Positions 24,001 to 31,000 of a stretch of 64,000 nt of DNA are shown one piece after another. The translations under genes and the position numbers were made by a program. The stretch is from Epinephelus fuscoguttatus (lineage: Eukaryota > Chordata > Actinopteri > Perciformes > Serranidae): NCBI RefSeq assembly GCF_011397635.1, contig NC_064753.1, positions 31,458,322 through 31,522,321 on the forward strand, written 5' to 3'. How positions within the stretch are numbered: the first letter of the stretch is position 1; each line of letters starts with the position of its first letter. The notes under the pieces are model-generated. The model saw nothing but the letters and a program-made list of their open reading frames with translations, ran no database searches and was not told the origin of the DNA.

Positions 24001-26456
24001 AACAAACAAAGCCACCCTGAAAACTAAAACTAAAAAAAAAAACAAAAAAAAAAAACACAACATAAAAAAAGTGAAATAAAAATAACAACCAGTGAAAAAT
24101 ACAAAACTATAATAACTCTGGGTCGAACGGTCTCTTACCAGGAGGAGGTTGTCAATGTCTGCAACATGCACAGCCATGTTCACATTCCTTTTGTGCCCTG
24201 AAATCAAAGTGTGTTTGAAGATAGAGAAAGAAAAAGAAACAGATGCACAAATTCAGTTTTATGTCTGTTGTTCTTCACTTTCTTTATGCTGATTGAAACG
24301 ATGTCATACATAATGTTTCAGTCCAACTTACGAGATCCGGCTGCATTACTTAACGCCGCCCGGTACTGCAGAGAAAACATGAACAGAAGTAACATGAACA
24401 CTCAGTCAAGATGTTTATACGGCTTCTTTCAAATGTGAAATGTTTCTCTTACCTTTGTGTTTGATGAAGAACTAAAATCTTTAAAACAATAAGGACACTT
24501 TTAATAAACAATATATTGCGTATAAAAAAACAAATAATGAAATAAAAAAACTTCTCTTAGTTATTATGAATGCAGGAGAAGGAAAGAAGGAAGAAAGCAA
24601 GGAAAGACACAAAATTCAAAGTAGTGAGTAGGAAGCTGTTGATGCATACTGTGGGTGCAGAGGAAGCCTCGCCTCTGGTTGCAGTCAGATGTTGGGACGA
24701 GCTGAAGAGGATTAAGCTTCATGTATGTGCAGTTGTTCCTTGAAATGTCAGCATTTTCTGTTAAGGGGACAAAAGCATTAAGAAAACGTAATGTTTGGGA
24801 CACTGCTTTGGGTTACAAGTTTGTTAGCTGAAACCCAATAAAGACAAAAACAGTTCAGCTGCAATTATCAAGTATTTTTCAGACTTATCAATTAGATATT
24901 GAAAAATGCCATCACGTCAAGTTACCAGAGCCAAGTGTAAAGTCTTAAAGATCCTTGTTTTGTCCTTTTCTAACCAACAAAACCATCCATCCATCCATCT
25001 TCTAACCGCTTATCCTCTTGAGTGTCACAGGGGGCTGGAGCCTATCCCAGCTGACACTGGGTGAGAGGCAGGGTACACCCTGGACAGGTCGCCAGACTAT
25101 CACAGGGCTGACACATAGAGACAGACAACCATTCACACCTACAGCTAATTTAGAGTCACCATTTAACCTGAATGTCTTTGGACTGTGGGAGAAAGCTGGC
25201 GTACCCTGAGAAAACCCATGCTGACACGGGGAGAACATGCAAACTCTGCACAGAAGGGCTCCCACACCCAGAATCGAACCAGGAATCCTCTTGCTGTGAG
25301 GCGACAGTGCTAACCACCACACCACTGTGCCGCCCCCCAGCAAAACCAAAACATATTTATATCCAATGATATCAAACCAACGTTTTCATATTGTAGAAGC
25401 TGGAAGCTGTTTGGTATTTTTTCCTGACCAGGTTTATCAGTTATCGGTGTTGTTCATTTTAATGAGTTTTCTCCTGATGGACTAATTTTTAGTACCAGAG
25501 ATCATCTTAGTTTAGTTAATACATGTCACAAGATAACTAGTGTCAGATATTTAAAAAGTGGACTTTACATATAAAATGTGCTGACAGCTTTAAAAGTGTG
25601 AATGCTGTACTGACATATTTCCAACATATTTTCTGCCTTACATAAGAATTTTGTTGATTTTTATACTGCATTTTGGCAAAACTCTTGTAGTGCTGTTTGT
25701 TTAAGACAAGAAGTTTGCCATATTTTCTTAGATAAAAAATATATATATTTCAAAAAATTACAAAAACAATGAAATTAACATTTATATCCCCCAGGGGAAA
25801 ATATCAAAAATTAGTGAAAGTCAGATTTTGTTTGACTGCATTACAGCATTTCAAATGAAATCCAGCTTTACTCAGGGCAAAAGAAAGTCGGAAACCCTGG
25901 CTTTGTGAGGTAAATCTGAGGTATTTTATGAATAAATATAAATAAATATTATTTCTAAGTAAGAAGCATGACTTTCCACAACTCTGCATGTACAGACAGA
26001 AAGGCCATTGACACTTCAATTCAAGGATCACACGTAAAAAACACAATTAATAATTTAAAAGAAAACGTACACCAGTAAAAGGAAAGCAGTGTGTATGTGT
26101 GTGTGTGTGTGTGTGTTTGTGTTTTACTCACGTATGGTGGGGTCCTGGTCCTGCTCGTGGACCCCCTTCCCCAGCCACCAGGTGCAATTGCTGGTGCTTT
26201 TCTCTCTGGTGATGTTGTTCAGGAACATTTTAATCTGGCTGTTCATCACCCTAAGGAGCTCCCCTCCTTGCCTTTCACAGCGACTCCTGGCTTGGGACCA
26301 AGTTTTAGATACTCGCACAAACTCAAAACGAACATTTTTAAATGTACACGGTGCAGGGCAGTCATTGTAGTCCGTACAGGTCTCAGATATTTCTGGTAAA
26401 GATAGAAATCCAGCTGAAATCCACAAAAAGACACAGGTTCGAAGTAACACAGCCAT
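5964..26456 (-). CDS. pkd1l3: Polycystin-1-family receptor, pkd1l3-like, 22 exons, 3' end not in window
   Basis: Gene-level entry. The 22 exons join in phase to 1,041 codons plus one base. Domain order: signal peptide (about 1-20), C-type lectin domain (about 30-144), a Thr/Ser/Asn-rich extracellular stretch, GPS (about 465-500), TM1 (about 526-549), PLAT (about 558-680), TM2-TM3 (exons 17-18), a cytoplasmic loop, then TM4-TM5 (exons 21-22). This is the polycystin-1-like plan: an adhesion-receptor-type ectodomain joined to an 11-TM body that pairs with a PKD2-type channel subunit; mammalian PKD1L3 acts with PKD2L1 in acid-sensing taste cells. The symbol rests on head-to-head synteny with dhodh (known for mammalian PKD1L3/DHODH) and on lectin plus GPS plus PLAT without a visible galactose-lectin domain. 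TM6-TM11 are missing from the window. No in-frame stop is seen in any exon. Calling it pkd1l3 rather than another pkd1-like paralogue is inference. Confidence 0.85.
6199..6415 (-). CDS. pkd1l3: pkd1l3-like exon 21: TM4 and start of TM5
   Basis: A basic run (PPPVKKKKKS) is followed by WWCVFLGWFLLLSISGVSTF (TM4), a short loop YGLDYGREKSVKW, and the start of TM5 (MSLGLSLFQSIFILQPLK). These are the conserved TM4-TM5 landmarks of polycystin-1-like proteins. Acceptor TTGGCTCAG, donor GTGAGT. Confidence 0.93.
6537..6732 (-). CDS. pkd1l3: pkd1l3-like exon 20: cytoplasmic loop
   Basis: Residues 876-940 contain ESESDPHWVYCSKFLLAGLC and EMVFSSHLAYW, matching the TM3-TM4 loop of PKD1-like proteins. The donor is uncertain: GTCAGC at 6536-6535 gives the phase-2 end that exon 21 needs; a downstream GTAAAC at about 6495 does not fit the phase. 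Confidence 0.85.
6770..7190 (+). mobile_element. L2-type LINE 3' fragment
   Basis: The frame around 6870-7005 reads EAAPKLWNSLPLSIKCSPSI followed by TFKTNLKTYMFSVAF, the characteristic end of L2/CR1-like LINE reverse-transcriptase ORFs. An AT-rich 3' end with a TTGATTTGATTTG-type tail (about 7170-7182) follows. It sits in the intron between exons 20 and 19. Confidence 0.75.
7200..7920. repeat. Dispersed fish repeat with internal direct duplication
   Basis: Two diverged units of about 125-135 bp (about 7608-7745 and 7750-7880) share TTGACCTTGACCTTTGAC, AAATTTGAAGAAATTCCCT and the TTCTTGA(G/C)ATAT block. Intronic, non-coding. Confidence 0.6.
8335..8467 (-). CDS. pkd1l3: pkd1l3-like exon 19: cytoplasmic loop
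   Basis: Residues 832-875 (DTEEVIFAVSSSPRNKMSEM, continuing to EFIQLMQ) lie in the loop between TM3 and TM4. Acceptor ATCCCTAG, donor GTAGTT, open in frame throughout. The sequence itself is not strongly family-specific. Confidence 0.8.
8737..8924 (-). CDS. pkd1l3: pkd1l3-like exon 18: TM3
   Basis: HITWQELMVGVQSGLLMFPI followed by NILIITIFRSIRP is the conserved TM3 block. A basic, Pro-rich loop follows (SKSKKGDPEENLRPP). Acceptor CCTCTCCAG, donor GTGTGT; phase 1 in, phase 0 out. Confidence 0.93.
9480..9900. repeat. Probable MITE remnant with terminal hairpin
   Basis: A GC-richer island in the intron between exons 18 and 17. Near its right side 9852-9863 and 9871-9882 form an inverted pair (CCAGATCTTTCT / AGAAAGGTCTGG). 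The left boundary is unclear. Confidence 0.4.
10010..10545. repeat. Dispersed percomorph-type repeat
   Basis: A bounded block starting GGCAACCTCTGGTGCTG, with TTGAGGCTGGCTGTAAAAGTG and TACAAAAAACAGTTTTGGT, looks like a common fish interspersed repeat. It is followed by poly-A and poly-G runs (10627-10648). Confidence 0.4.
11355..11557 (-). CDS. pkd1l3: pkd1l3-like exon 17: conserved pre-TM2 block and TM2
   Basis: Carries FRDEHIWVSIVDPPSRSPFT and then RAQRVSCCMSLLLCTMAINI, among the best conserved blocks of polycystin-1-like proteins. It is a cytoplasmic loop followed by TM2. Acceptor TCTGCCAG, donor GTGACT, ends in phase 1. Confidence 0.95.
11637..11783 (-). CDS. pkd1l3: pkd1l3-like exon 16: end of PLAT domain
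   Basis: WYINKVTIQDLQTRHVFHFF and then CDCWLSADRG complete the PLAT domain. NAAKNNEIASFR follows. Acceptor TATAAAAAG, donor GTCAGA, phase 2 at both ends. The intron upstream (11784-16080) carries a Tc1 element, a foldback element and a TIR element. Confidence 0.92.
11870..12620. mobile_element. TIR element (TTAAAGG...CAGTGTG ends), copy B, reversed
   Basis: Starts TTAAAGGTCCAGTGTG and ends CACACTGTTCCTTTAA. Its right part (CACCACTAGATGCCACTAAA) is the reverse complement of the left part of copy A at 4281. About 750 bp against 970 bp for copy A. Confidence 0.65.
12630..13400. repeat. Foldback element / large imperfect palindrome
   Basis: The left arm GTATGGAGTTAGATTTGTGT (12630) is repeated in exact reverse complement at 13381-13400. 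Similarity continues inward for well over 50 bp (TTTATTACATGCGAGAAAAT, then GAGAGAAAAAA runs). A second, nested inverted pair (GCTATCAGTGTGAAAAC at about 12900, its counterpart at about 12740) adds a smaller hairpin. No coding potential. Confidence 0.75.
13479..15092 (-). mobile_element. Tc1-family DNA transposon with long terminal inverted repeats
   Basis: Bounded by CAGTACAGGCC at 13479 and GGCCTGTACTG ending at 15092, each next to a TA target dinucleotide (13477-13478, 15093-15094). The inverted repeats are about 270 bp (13479-13752 and 14819-15092) and nearly identical by eye, which suggests a fairly recent insertion. The transposase gene is on the minus strand. The element sits in the intron between pkd1l3-like exons 16 and 15. 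Confidence 0.95.
13642..14679 (-). pseudogene. Tc1 transposase, frameshifted
   Basis: N-terminal part (14679 to about 14520): helix-turn-helix DNA-binding region with ARTDQLTKEKRVAIITLRNE and IAKTLNVSPSGVAKTIKRY. Catalytic part (14418 to 13642): a DDE triad visible in LWSDES, FQQDNDPKHTS and PDLNPIEMVWGEL, with the DD34E-type spacing of Tc1. About one base is lost near 14515-14523 and two near 14356-14362, so the middle runs in another frame and one or two stops appear in the main frame (TAA at 14446). The last 28 or so codons are encoded inside the inverted repeat. Not functional as it stands. Confidence 0.92.
15340..15500. repeat. Interspersed repeat end with GATGAAGACC...GAAACC motif
   Basis: CCTGATGAAGACCTTTGGGT followed by TGAAACCGGT and AATAAAGGC resembles the 'TGATGAAGG...GAAACGCGT' segment of many vertebrate retroelements. 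A relative is at 54340-54420 (ACCTGATGACAAT, GAAACGCGTTG). Confidence 0.4.
16081..16259 (-). CDS. pkd1l3: pkd1l3-like exon 15: PLAT domain core
   Basis: VTVKLIGSQGESDTHNL continues the PLAT fold through LGEVRNLRLQHDNSGGHPSW. The reading frame runs past the true donor. I place the donor at GTACTG (16080-16079) because splicing there splits a Trp codon (TG|G) and gives the expected PLAT ending W-Y-I-N-K-V-T with exon 16. Confidence 0.9.
16790..17209 (-). pseudogene. L1-type LINE ORF2 C-terminal fragment
   Basis: A 139-codon minus-strand frame with SQEDMFWLCADLSIFWRSIF, YTLFGLTL and FTTLLARCLILLNWKHRAPS has the layout of the end of fish L1/Tx1-like ORF2. It is 5' truncated and intronic (exons 15-14). 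Confidence 0.7.
17555..17656 (-). CDS. pkd1l3: pkd1l3-like exon 14: start of PLAT domain
   Basis: Residues 559-592 read RKLTLLEDNHPGAHYNYLIG and then VQTGHRKNAGTTAN. The YNYLIGVQTGHRKNAGTTA pattern is the first strands of a PLAT (lipoxygenase-like lipid/protein-binding) domain, placed as always just after TM1. Donor GTAAGT, phase 0. Confidence 0.93.
18274..18504 (-). CDS. pkd1l3: pkd1l3-like exon 13: GPS cleavage site and TM1
   Basis: Residues 493-499 read CLCNHLT, the canonical GPS end with predicted self-cleavage between L498 and T499. FGSSFFVMPN follows, then a hydrophobic span (about 526-549) and a basic stop-transfer YADRRSRSK. The GPS residues needed for autoproteolysis are all present, so the receptor could mature into two non-covalent chains (family knowledge). 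Confidence 0.93.
18629..18810 (-). CDS. pkd1l3: pkd1l3-like exon 12: first half of GPS
   Basis: Residues 421-481 include TPGVWYVDTRLFNTTW and then CLYWNTEREIWTTDGCQ, the Cys...Trp...GC half of a GPS motif. Acceptor TTGCAACAG, donor GTGAGT. Ends in phase 0. Confidence 0.9.
19051..19270 (-). CDS. pkd1l3: pkd1l3-like exon 11
   Basis: Residues 348-420 begin IYLPHPNATALTNSTVTLE, which joins directly onto the NLTEMIE end of exon 10. The exon is rich in N-glycosylation sequons. Acceptor TTTCTCCAG, donor GTGAGT, ends in phase 1. Confidence 0.88.
19515..19895. repeat. Interspersed repeat rich in 'GACTTG' words
   Basis: A compositionally biased block (GGACTTGAGTCACATGACTT and repeated GACTTG/GACTTGA) typical of an abundant fish interspersed repeat. 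It ends close to the hAT-like element at 19903. Confidence 0.5.
19903..20464. mobile_element. hAT-like non-autonomous element, 8-bp TSD
   Basis: Starts TAGTGTTGTG and ends CCCATCACTA (imperfect TIR TAGTG[AT]TG). Flanked by perfect 8-bp TTTCATAT at 19895-19902 and 20465-20472, the TSD length of hAT transposons. Internal ACGAATC/GTGAACG words are partly palindromic; no transposase. Confidence 0.8.
20545..20745. repeat. Fish dispersed repeat (CCAGGGTGTACCCC type), copy 1
   Basis: Shares GGTTGTCTGTCTCTATGTGT, CAGCCCTGTGATAGTCTGG and GTCCAGGGTGTACCCC with the blocks at 24985-25350 and 32730-32880, which are in the opposite orientation. Probably the 3' part of a retroposon. Confidence 0.65.
20803..21111 (-). 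other. Unassigned 102-codon open frame in an intron
   Basis: An open frame with GELTVPNEGQKVVNIIILLK has no recognised domain and lacks fitting splice signals; pkd1l3-like exons 10 and 11 join directly across it. Probably a repeat remnant. Confidence 0.25.
21334..21456 (-). CDS. pkd1l3: pkd1l3-like exon 10: GAIN-type core
   Basis: Residues 307-347 contain FSRNPHPSDDNISGTLCSL and LTNLTEMIE, a recognisable signature of the polycystin-1-like ectodomain upstream of the GPS. Acceptor CTCCGTAG, donor GTACAG, phase 0 at both ends. Confidence 0.88.
21546..21589 (-). CDS. pkd1l3: pkd1l3-like exon 9 (44 nt)
   Basis: Codes for AFQSQLGGRSPIIAQ, the Leu/Gly segment seen before the conserved 'NPxPxxxxxxISGTVCSL' region of polycystin-1-like proteins. 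Acceptor ACTTGCAG, donor GTCTGT; returns to phase 0. Confidence 0.75.
21620..21669 (-). CDS. pkd1l3: pkd1l3-like exon 8 (50 nt)
   Basis: Codes for HTPADLSNAVLGSEQD between acceptor CTTTCAG and donor GTGAGT; phase 2 in, phase 1 out. It belongs to the pre-GPS ectodomain. Confidence 0.75.
21803..21915 (-). CDS. pkd1l3: pkd1l3-like exon 7
   Basis: Acceptor CCTCTCCAG and donor GTAGGT frame residues 238-274 (SLFEEVFEIFRTVSILVGSA, continuing). It ends in phase 2. Helical, amphipathic sequence like the helical half of GAIN/REJ-type regions that precede a GPS; that comparison is inference. Confidence 0.78.
22003..22161 (-). CDS. pkd1l3: pkd1l3-like exon 6 (53 codons)
   Basis: Acceptor TTTCACAG, donor GTAAGT, both phase 0. 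Residues 185-237 are extracellular, with several N-glycosylation sequons (NNT, NCS) and two cysteines. No named domain is seen; the segment lies in the ectodomain between lectin and GPS. Confidence 0.8.
22247..22977. mobile_element. TIR element (CTGTAAAACTTCA), TA-flanked
   Basis: The left end CTGTAAAACTTCAGTTAAAA and the reverse complement of the right end (CTGTAAAACTTCAATTAGTA) match over about 20 bp. Both sides are flanked by TA. No transposase is seen; a Tc1/mariner- or other TA-targeting MITE. Intronic (exons 6-5). Confidence 0.7.
23145..24120. mobile_element. hAT-like element next to the exon 5 splice donor
   Basis: Ends CAAGGTTATTA and TAATAACTCTG (TIR CA[AG][AG]GTTATTA). Flanking 8-bp duplications GGTCAAAC (23137-23144) and GGTCGAAC (24121-24128) differ at one base. 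The ends are extended by AACTAAAAC-rich arms. Ten bases separate it from pkd1l3-like exon 5. Confidence 0.75.
24139..24197 (-). CDS. pkd1l3: pkd1l3-like exon 5 (59 nt), next to a hAT-like insertion
   Basis: Codes for RHKRNVNMAVHVADIDNLLL. The donor GTAAGAGACC occupies 24138-24129. The target-site duplication of a hAT-like element begins at once at 24128, so only ten intron bases lie between exon and insertion. Confidence 0.75.
24332..24365 (-). CDS. pkd1l3: pkd1l3-like exon 4 (34 nt)
   Basis: A pyrimidine-rich acceptor (TTTTCTCTGCAG) and a strong GTAAGT donor flank residues YRAALSNAAGS. Phase 0 to phase 1 fits both neighbours. Confidence 0.7.
24453..24478 (-). CDS. pkd1l3: pkd1l3-like exon 3 (26-nt microexon)
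   Basis: A short exon coding for a serine-rich linker (NFSSSSNTK), bounded by acceptor TTTTAAAG and donor GTAAGA. It restores phase 0 for exon 4. The call rests on splice signals and phase only, since the linker has no recognisable domain. Confidence 0.65.
24650..24757 (-). CDS. pkd1l3: pkd1l3-like exon 2: end of C-type lectin domain
   Basis: The acceptor CTTAACAG leads into residues 109-144. These contain NNCTYMKL and SDCNQRRGFLC, the paired C-terminal cysteines of a C-type lectin fold. The donor is GTATGC. Phase 1 at both ends fits exons 1 and 3. Confidence 0.85.
24985..25350. repeat. Fish dispersed repeat with (ATCC)n end, copy 2
   Basis: Begins CCATCCATCCATC, then GGCTGGAGCCTATCCCAGCT and GGTACACCCTGGACAGGTCG, and ends CACTGTGCCGCC. 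Shadow frames on both strands come from the repeat. Confidence 0.7.
26088..26116. repeat. (GT)n microsatellite beside exon 1 donor
   Basis: A TGTGTG run about 15 bp from the exon 1 donor of the pkd1l3-like gene. Confidence 0.85.
26132..26456 (-). CDS. pkd1l3: pkd1l3-like exon 1: signal peptide and start of C-type lectin domain
   Basis: ATG at 26456 opens a hydrophobic leader (residues 1-20, MAVLLRTCVFLWISAGFLSL). It is followed by lectin-type sequence: paired cysteines, the SWSQAR-like helix (here TWSQARSRCERQGGELL) and WWLGKG. The exon ends at a GTGAGT donor (26131-26126) in phase 1. The Ca-binding EPN/WND tripeptides of sugar-binding lectins are not evident. Confidence 0.88.
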
Positions 26457-26984
26457 CGTTATGATAATGTACAGAGCTAAAGCACATAGTGTTGCAGGGA
26501 CTGAGGCTGGAGCTGGGCAAGATCACTTCTGTCCGTCACATGGAAATCAGAGAGCTTTCTCCAAAGAAACTCTGCATATGTTCTTAATACATTAGGAAAA
26601 TCACGGAGGACACTCAAACAAGATGCAAAGTGAAGCTGGCATCACCATAGGTCACATAAACTGAACCTCCTGTGGTGACCAAGGACAATGTTTCAATGTT
26701 TCATTTGTTGTCAACATGAATAACATACTGTATTATATTATCATGTGTAGGCCTATTGTAATGATAGTATCTTAAAAACAAATATCTTATGCTCAAATTA
26801 AATCATCCTAAATACTCACTGCTTCTTGAGAAGCACCTTAACTTCACTCTCTGCTAAGTCCCGCCTTCAAATGCAAACTGCCCAATCATTGTATAGCATC
26901 TACGAGGTTTGACGGCTCTGACAACTATGCATATTTCAGCCCTCAGGCCTTCTTCAATATCAACAATCATAGTCAGACACAGGA

Positions 26985-27320
26985 ACACTGATTTGAGCCC
27001 ACCAGGTACAGGCCCAGGGGCCTAAAGTGTCAGGTCCCCCCCCCGTCCTTCACCTGTAAAATGTCACTCAAAGAGACACAGACGCAGGACACATAAAACG
27101 ACAACACGGAGACACAAAATGACCATGAAAAGACACAAAAAACACCACAAATAGACACAAAAAAGTTAGAGAGATGCTTAACACCTACAGAGACATGCAA
27201 ACAACAACTAAAAGAGCTGAAACAACTATAAAGTCTGCGTGTCATGCTCCTGTATAAGAGAGGTGTTGGGGCCTTATGCACGTCTGTGCCCAGGGGCCCA
27301 TTATCTCATCATCCACCCCT
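26985..27320. mobile_element. Minisatellite-bearing element, copy B, reversed and short
   Basis: In reverse orientation it repeats the ends of copy A: GGGGTGGATGATGAG, GGGCCCCTGGGC, CATGACACGCAGACTTTATA on one side and CCTGACACTTTAGGCCCCTG on the other. Its internal array of AGACACAAAA-type units is only about 150 bp long. Lies between the two divergent genes. Confidence 0.65.
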
Positions 27321-27844
27321 GCTGAAAGTGATTAGATAATCATGCTACACCAAGAGGCCTTTAAACAAAACCTTTAAACAAAACAGGGACAGGAGCAGCT
27401 AATCATATTGCCACAGACTCTCATGGGATTTGTTTCAGGATTTGTAGGGGGCATGTAGAGATACTTGTTACCCAGAGAGGTTGGAAGGATATAGCTTACA
27501 TGTTTTGATGTTATACTATGCCACACCAGCTGCTGAAGTTGTATTTAATGTCCTGCTTTTGCTGTGTGTGAATAAAGACCTACCCTGCTTTACAATAGCT
27601 TACTTTTACACTGTCATCTGTAGGCTTTAGTTACTTTCTCTAACTTTTAAACCTGTTTTCTTGGATATATTCTACAAACGCATATAGCAGGCTCTTCTGT
27701 CTGCTTCTCTGTGACATCAGTTTTTCGTTTATCCAAAAATTAGATCATATTTCATCAGGAGTAAAGCTGAGCTCTGTTTTCCCTCCGACAGTTTGACAGA
27801 CTTCAATAAAGAGGCGGCCTTAGCGATCTCCTCCGCTTTGCTTT

Positions 27845-27852
27845 TGACGTCA
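27845..27852. promoter_or_regulatory. CRE palindrome TGACGTCA in the shared intergenic region
   Basis: A perfect 8-bp TGACGTCA, the consensus CREB/ATF site, lies 174 bp upstream of the dhodh start codon in the CpG-containing part of the interval between the two divergent genes. Binding is inference. Confidence 0.55.
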
Positions 27853-27863
27853 CATAATGGCAG

Positions 27864-27873
27864 TATCGCGAGA
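27864..27873 (+). promoter_or_regulatory. TATCGCGAGA box, copy 1
   Basis: TATCGCGAGA matches the TCTCGCGAGA-type promoter element of vertebrate housekeeping genes, linked in the literature to Kaiso/ZBTB33. The second copy starts exactly 50 bp downstream. Confidence 0.6.
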
Positions 27874-27913
27874 CCACCAAGCGTTATTGAAGCTCAATGA
27901 AAGCAGACTGAGA

Positions 27914-27923
27914 TATCGCGAGA
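27914..27923 (+). promoter_or_regulatory. TATCGCGAGA box, copy 2
   Basis: Identical to the box at 27864, same orientation, about 100 bp before the dhodh start codon. No TATA box is apparent, as is usual for promoters with this element. Confidence 0.6.
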
Positions 27924-28025
27924 TGATGTAGAGGAAGCTGTTACCGCATGTGTTCCATAGTACGTTTGTGTAACATGTTAGGAAGAACCTTAAATGCCCT
28001 TTAATGCAATGACAGAACTGCATCC

Positions 28026-28043
28026 ATGGCGGGACAACTGAAG
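28026..28043 (+). CDS. dhodh: dhodh exon 1 (coding part): start codon
   Basis: ATG in context CATCCATGG codes for MAGQLK and is followed by donor GTAATC. The residues align with the start of vertebrate DHODH (M-A-x-x-L-K-K once joined to exon 2), which decides this start. An upstream 24-codon ORF (27857-27931) would be in the 5' leader if transcription starts earlier. Confidence 0.85.
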
Positions 28044-31000
28044 GTAATCTCAAAGACAGTCTCATATCCTGTCTTCCCTTTTTGTGTTGGACAGTCGGGT
28101 CATTTGAAACGTTGCTAACTTGATGAGACAGTTCCTGTTTGCTAGTTAGCTGTGTTGCTCCATGTAAAAGTAACGTTAGGGTAGAATCACTGCAGGTTAG
28201 TTTAGCTGTGGCGGTCTTTGCATTCAGAAACATGTCGTGGTGGTGTCTTTGCCAGCGGATTTAACGTTACTTGCCCTCTGAAAAACTGGGCGGTTATTGT
28301 TAGAGATAGTTAGGATTATTTGGAGTATGTTAAGTTTTTAACTGTCAAATAGAGACGTTACTAAAGTCATAGTCTTCCTGCAGAGTAACGTTAAGTTACC
28401 TCTAATCACACATCAACAGTGGTGGACTGTAACTAAGTGTAAATACTTAAGGACCATCCTCAAGTACAATTTTGAGCAGTGCCGTACACAGACATTTTTC
28501 AGGGTAGGTGCTGAAGTGAAAAAAGGGCACCCCTTCTAGAAAAATGTTTGCACACATGCTGAAAAAACATTTTGTGCACACACAAAGTTTCTATAGCCCC
28601 GTTTCCACCAAACACTTTCAACGTGGTACCTAGACCCAAGGTCTGCTTAGCATTTCCACAGCAAACAGTACTCTTAAATGTGCGCAGGGTTGTTGTCACA
28701 CATTGCTACATCCAGCACTTACTGTATTTTCTCATCACCTGTGACACAGATGGAAGTCTGCACCTCGTTTATGATCCACAGAATGAGGTTGCACGCCAAC
28801 AGTTTTCAGAACAAAACAGAACAGGCTGCAGTGAGAGTCTCTCTCGATTTAAAATTCAAAAATAGCAGGTTTGTGCATTTAGTCCTTCGCAGGCAAGCTC
28901 AGAGGTTTAGTGTTGCTGCAGCTCAGAGGAACGATGCTCCGCAGTGCTTTTTATTCTCCAAGAGAGGATCAGAATATGTGGGAAAGCAATTTGGCGTCTG
29001 TCTCCTCTCACACCAGGCAGTTGATGTGCCCGAAGCTACCAGAGAGTTGGAGGGAGACGTTGGTTTTACACCACACTAGCTTAGTTGTTGTTAGACTTAA
29101 TAGTGTGTTATTACCTAAGTTAGGCTGGCTGTATCGAGATGCTTTAGTAGTATGTTTAATTTCACTAGAGTGACAATACAATACCAATACCTCTTGATCT
29201 GGCTGTCCGTGAAGACAGGTCAGAGAGATGTGGATGCTGCTTAACGTGGTGCTAAGCTTGTTTTGACAAGCAGAGTTAAAGAGGGAGGGGCAGGGACTAG
29301 ACTCAAATGCAGTTGTGGTACTTAATACAGGCTTTTAATTGAGAATTGATGCCATGGGACAACTTACAAAATTAAAAAAAAAGAGAGAGAAATTTTATTG
29401 TCTTTGCACAGAATGCAGGTACCGAGACAAGTAAATGCAGTTTGGCATCGAAGCAGAAGTGCAACAAAAGCAGTCAAGTGCAGCTTAATGTAAATATGTC
29501 CAGTTAAGTCACATGGTTGGATAGTGTCAGTCTTTAAAGCAGCTATAATCAATATTGGAGCCAAATATTTTCCTCAGGAGTTGGAGGAGACCAAAACAGA
29601 GTGAAAACAGAGTGAATATTAAATTTAGATTTAGATCCACCAGGTGGACTGAAAAACAACTCAAAATAAATGATGATGTTGCTTTGTGCTGGATGTGGAA
29701 ATAAGCAACAGGTCACTAACAGGTTTCCCATGTCAACTTATAAGGTGATGATGTGCCAATGGTGTGTCACAACTTCACAACTGCCATAAGCAAGGGGTCA
29801 AAAAAAAAAATCAGTTATTGTAGGTTAAACCTCATTGACTTCAAACACAAGCGACACCAACAAAAGTCTGTATACAAACTGTTATTATGGAAATTGTGCA
29901 GCTACAACCATCAGTGTTTTCACTGAAGTATCACCAGTCTGTTCACAGTATTTAATGTCTGGCATGAGTCCTTTTGAAGGCTCAGTTTTATGTATTAACA
30001 TTTCATGCTTTTGTCAACAGAAACAGTTAAAAGAAGCCGTGAAGATCATCGGCTCAGGCAGCCTTCTGTTTGCCTCCTACCTCACTGCGATAGGAGATGA
30101 GCGTTTCTATGCCAATCAGTTGATGCCCCTACTGCAGAGGGTTGTGGGAGCAGAGACGGCGCATGTGCTGGCAGTGAAGATAATCGGTCTGGGTCTGGTT
30201 CCTCTTAACCGCTACCAGGACCCTGCATCATTGGTAAGCATTTAACCTCGCTTTCTTCTCATGATTATTTCCCAGTGACCCCAGACACCTTGAGACTTAG
30301 GTCTTTTTGTTTTAAATGATTCTACAGGAAGTGAACGCCTTGGGATTAAAGTTCAGAAACCCGATTGGGATTGCAGCAGGCTTCGACAAGCATGGAGAGG
30401 CCGTGGATGGGTTGTATAAAGTGGGTTTTGGCTTTGTTGAAGTGGGCACAATCACCCCCAAACCTCAGGAGGGAAACCCCAAACCTCGAGTGTTTCGACT
30501 CTCTGCAGATCATGCAGTTATTAACAGGTACGTTTTTGATAACTTTGTATAAAGGCAGCTCTGTCTCCCAAGAAATTATGTTTATATACAACTGATTTGA
30601 GACAGCAAATAATTTTTTGTGGGAAATGTAATGCCAAGTGAATTAATGAGGGTAATTAACACACCTGGAAAGGTGCAAAAATGTACAAATTGGACGTATC
30701 TGCAAATTTATTTTATTACCTTTTTACATTTTACAGAATCAACTTCCTTCTCTAACCTAAGTGCTTTTATTGGCTAAACCCTTGGACAGGAGTGTAGATG
30801 CAAACCTGGGATTCTGATGTCACAGTCCTGCACTTTGAATGTCCACCATCCATCCCAGCCACCTCCCTGCAAATCCAGCACAGTACATAAATGTAATGTT
30901 TTATTAACGCAAAGAAACAATGTCGCTAAAAGTAATCCTGGCAGCAGTGGTGTTGACACAACGCCATAATTATGGAAGAATTTTTTTAAGAAGAAGATAT

